Assembly: GCF_949987515.2 (NCBI RefSeq)
Contig: NC_082696.1
Span: 33,956,431-34,020,430, forward strand
DNA length: 64,000 nt
From: Delphinus delphis
Lineage: Eukaryota; Chordata; Mammalia; Artiodactyla; Delphinidae
Direction of reading: 5' to 3'
Part shown: in pieces, positions 63,261 to 64,000 of the stretch
How the letters are laid out: every line of letters starts with the position of its first letter
Position numbering within the stretch: position 1 is the first letter of the stretch
Notes under the pieces: model-generated
Databases searched by the model: none
The model's input: only the letters and a program-made list of their open reading frames with translations
What the model was told of the DNA's origin: nothing
Made by a program: the position numbers and the translations under genes

Positions 63261-63455
63261 GTTACATCAGTAACCATTCGGCATTATCTTGTAAGGTGGA
63301 ATATTTGCAATCATAATAATAGTTGCAGTCAAAATCTGCTGGATGCAATCCAAGGGAGCACAGTTTGCCAAACCCTGGAATAGATCGAGGAGTATTTCAG
63401 TATTTGGGGAATGGCTGATGCTTTTAACTGATTCAGGTTGTAAGATACCCTAAAG

Positions 63456-63645
63456 CAGTGGTCCCCAACCTTTGTGGCACCAGGGACTGGTTTCGTGGAA
63501 TACAATTTTTCCACGGACGGGGTGGGGTGAGGTGAGGGGTTGGTTTAAGAGGTAATGCAAGCAAAGGGGAGCAGCAGTTGAAGCTTCACTCCCTCGCCCG
63601 CAGATCACCTCCTGCTGGGCGGCCCGGGTGGGTTGGGGGCCCCTG
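63456..63645 (+). mobile_element. hAT-Charlie MITE (MER1-like) with perfect 8-bp duplication
   Basis: Starts CAGTGGTCCCCAACC and ends GGTTGGGGGCCCCTG, the two terminal inverted repeats. Internal TTTTTCCACGGACGGGG and TGAAGCTTCACTC match the MER1 group, but the centre is deleted (190 bp against roughly 340). The 8-bp duplication CCCTAAAG is exact at 63448-63455 and 63646-63653, the hAT hallmark. Confidence 0.85.
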
Positions 63646-63653
63646 CCCTAAAG

Positions 63654-64000
63654 TAATTGTCAGTAGATGAGATTGAAAAGGTTGATTAGAGCCTCATATT
63701 GAAAGGCCTTATATGCCATACCAAGAACATTTGCCATTCCTCTTGAATGGAAAGCAGTTAAAGGAGTCATTTAATCACATTTGCATCTTAGAAAACTCAT
63801 TTTGGTGGCAATATAGAGGATAAATCTGAGGAGGCCTACATGGGAAGCAGAAAGGCTTAGTGAAAAAGCAGGATGACTGGGTCTTGATCTGAGGCAGTGA
63901 GAAGATGGAATGGAGAATTAAGGACAGATTTCAGAGGTAACTTGGTAGACAGACTCCACTGTGTTTAAGAAGTAAGAGAACACAGTAAGTCTCTACTTTA
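63654..64000 (-). repeat. Probable L2 fossil, antisense
   Basis: AAAGGCCTTATATGCCATAC, then TTGGTGGCAATATAGAGG and GAATTAAGGACAGATTTCAG look like the antisense L2 region. It runs off the window. The hAT element at 63456 may have inserted into it. Confidence 0.4.

Larger units (their letters stand above)
20660..64000 (+). other. PTPRM: Giant PTPRM intron between juxtamembrane mini-exon and transmembrane exon (5' 43 kb)
   Basis: No further PTPRM exon is visible on the + strand up to the window edge. I looked for the transmembrane exon (stalk peptide, a long hydrophobic run and a basic stop-transfer) and did not find it. Repeats are listed separately. Stretches where I see nothing definite: 20746-22260, 23621-25250, 25840-28080, 29450-30880, 31130-31930, 39400-42940, 43230-44670, 44960-46490, 46600-48340, 54260-58820 and 59880-60720. 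These are mostly unique-looking AT-rich intron. At about 55612-55660 there is a short scrap (GAGTTCTCCAGAGAGATGGA) that resembles an old repeat I cannot name. At about 47900-47960 the sequence resembles an LTR or MER end. Confidence 0.85.

Noticed and set aside
1..64000. CRISPR arrays, operons, Shine-Dalgarno sites, phage or plasmid genes
   Set aside because: The window has spliced exons, SINEs and LINEs; there are no spaced direct repeats or compact gene strings. It is animal nuclear DNA.

Overview
This is 64 kb of mammalian nuclear DNA, almost certainly from a cetacean (whale or dolphin). The evidence for the host is nine tRNA-derived CHR-type SINEs with the GGCTTCCCTGG head. These belong to the CHR families of whales, hippos and ruminants, and the GC-rich subtype seen here is the one abundant in whales. 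A 7-kb LINE-1 and many older mammalian repeats (MIR, L2, MER5A, MLT1) are also present. The species cannot be decided from the sequence.

The only gene I can support is on the + strand: five internal exons of PTPRM (receptor-type protein tyrosine phosphatase mu). They lie at 3241-3350, 4398-4599, 8300-8405, 17567-17840 and 20623-20659. All have GT/AG borders, and the codon phases join without a break (1-0, 0-1, 1-2, 2-0, 0-1). Together they encode 243 complete codons: the third and fourth fibronectin type III repeats of the ectodomain and the start of the juxtamembrane stalk, including the RTKR proprotein-convertase site. The MAM, Ig and first FNIII exons must lie upstream of the window. The transmembrane and phosphatase exons lie downstream, beyond an intron that fills the last 43 kb.

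Layout: 1-3240 is the end of an upstream intron. From 3241 to 20659 are the five exons and four complete introns (1.0, 3.7, 9.2 and 2.8 kb). From 20660 to 64000 is one giant intron. It contains a full-length but dead L1 on the minus strand (31955-39001, with target-site duplications), seven CHR SINEs or SINE-derived tails, three MLT1 LTR-type fragments in the window as a whole, a hAT (MER1-like) element with a perfect 8-bp duplication, several L2 and MIR fossils, a (TA)n array grown from a SINE tail and a TG/CG tract able to form Z-DNA.

The observations most worth checking are: a possible intronic polyadenylation site just after exon 17567-17840, which would give a soluble, membrane-free receptor; the L1 5' region, placed so that an antisense promoter would fire toward the transmembrane and phosphatase exons of PTPRM; a 28-bp perfect palindrome 118 bp past one exon; and a 197-codon open frame with no recognised relative at 45352-45945. 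I found no wholly new gene system. The window is mostly ordinary intron.
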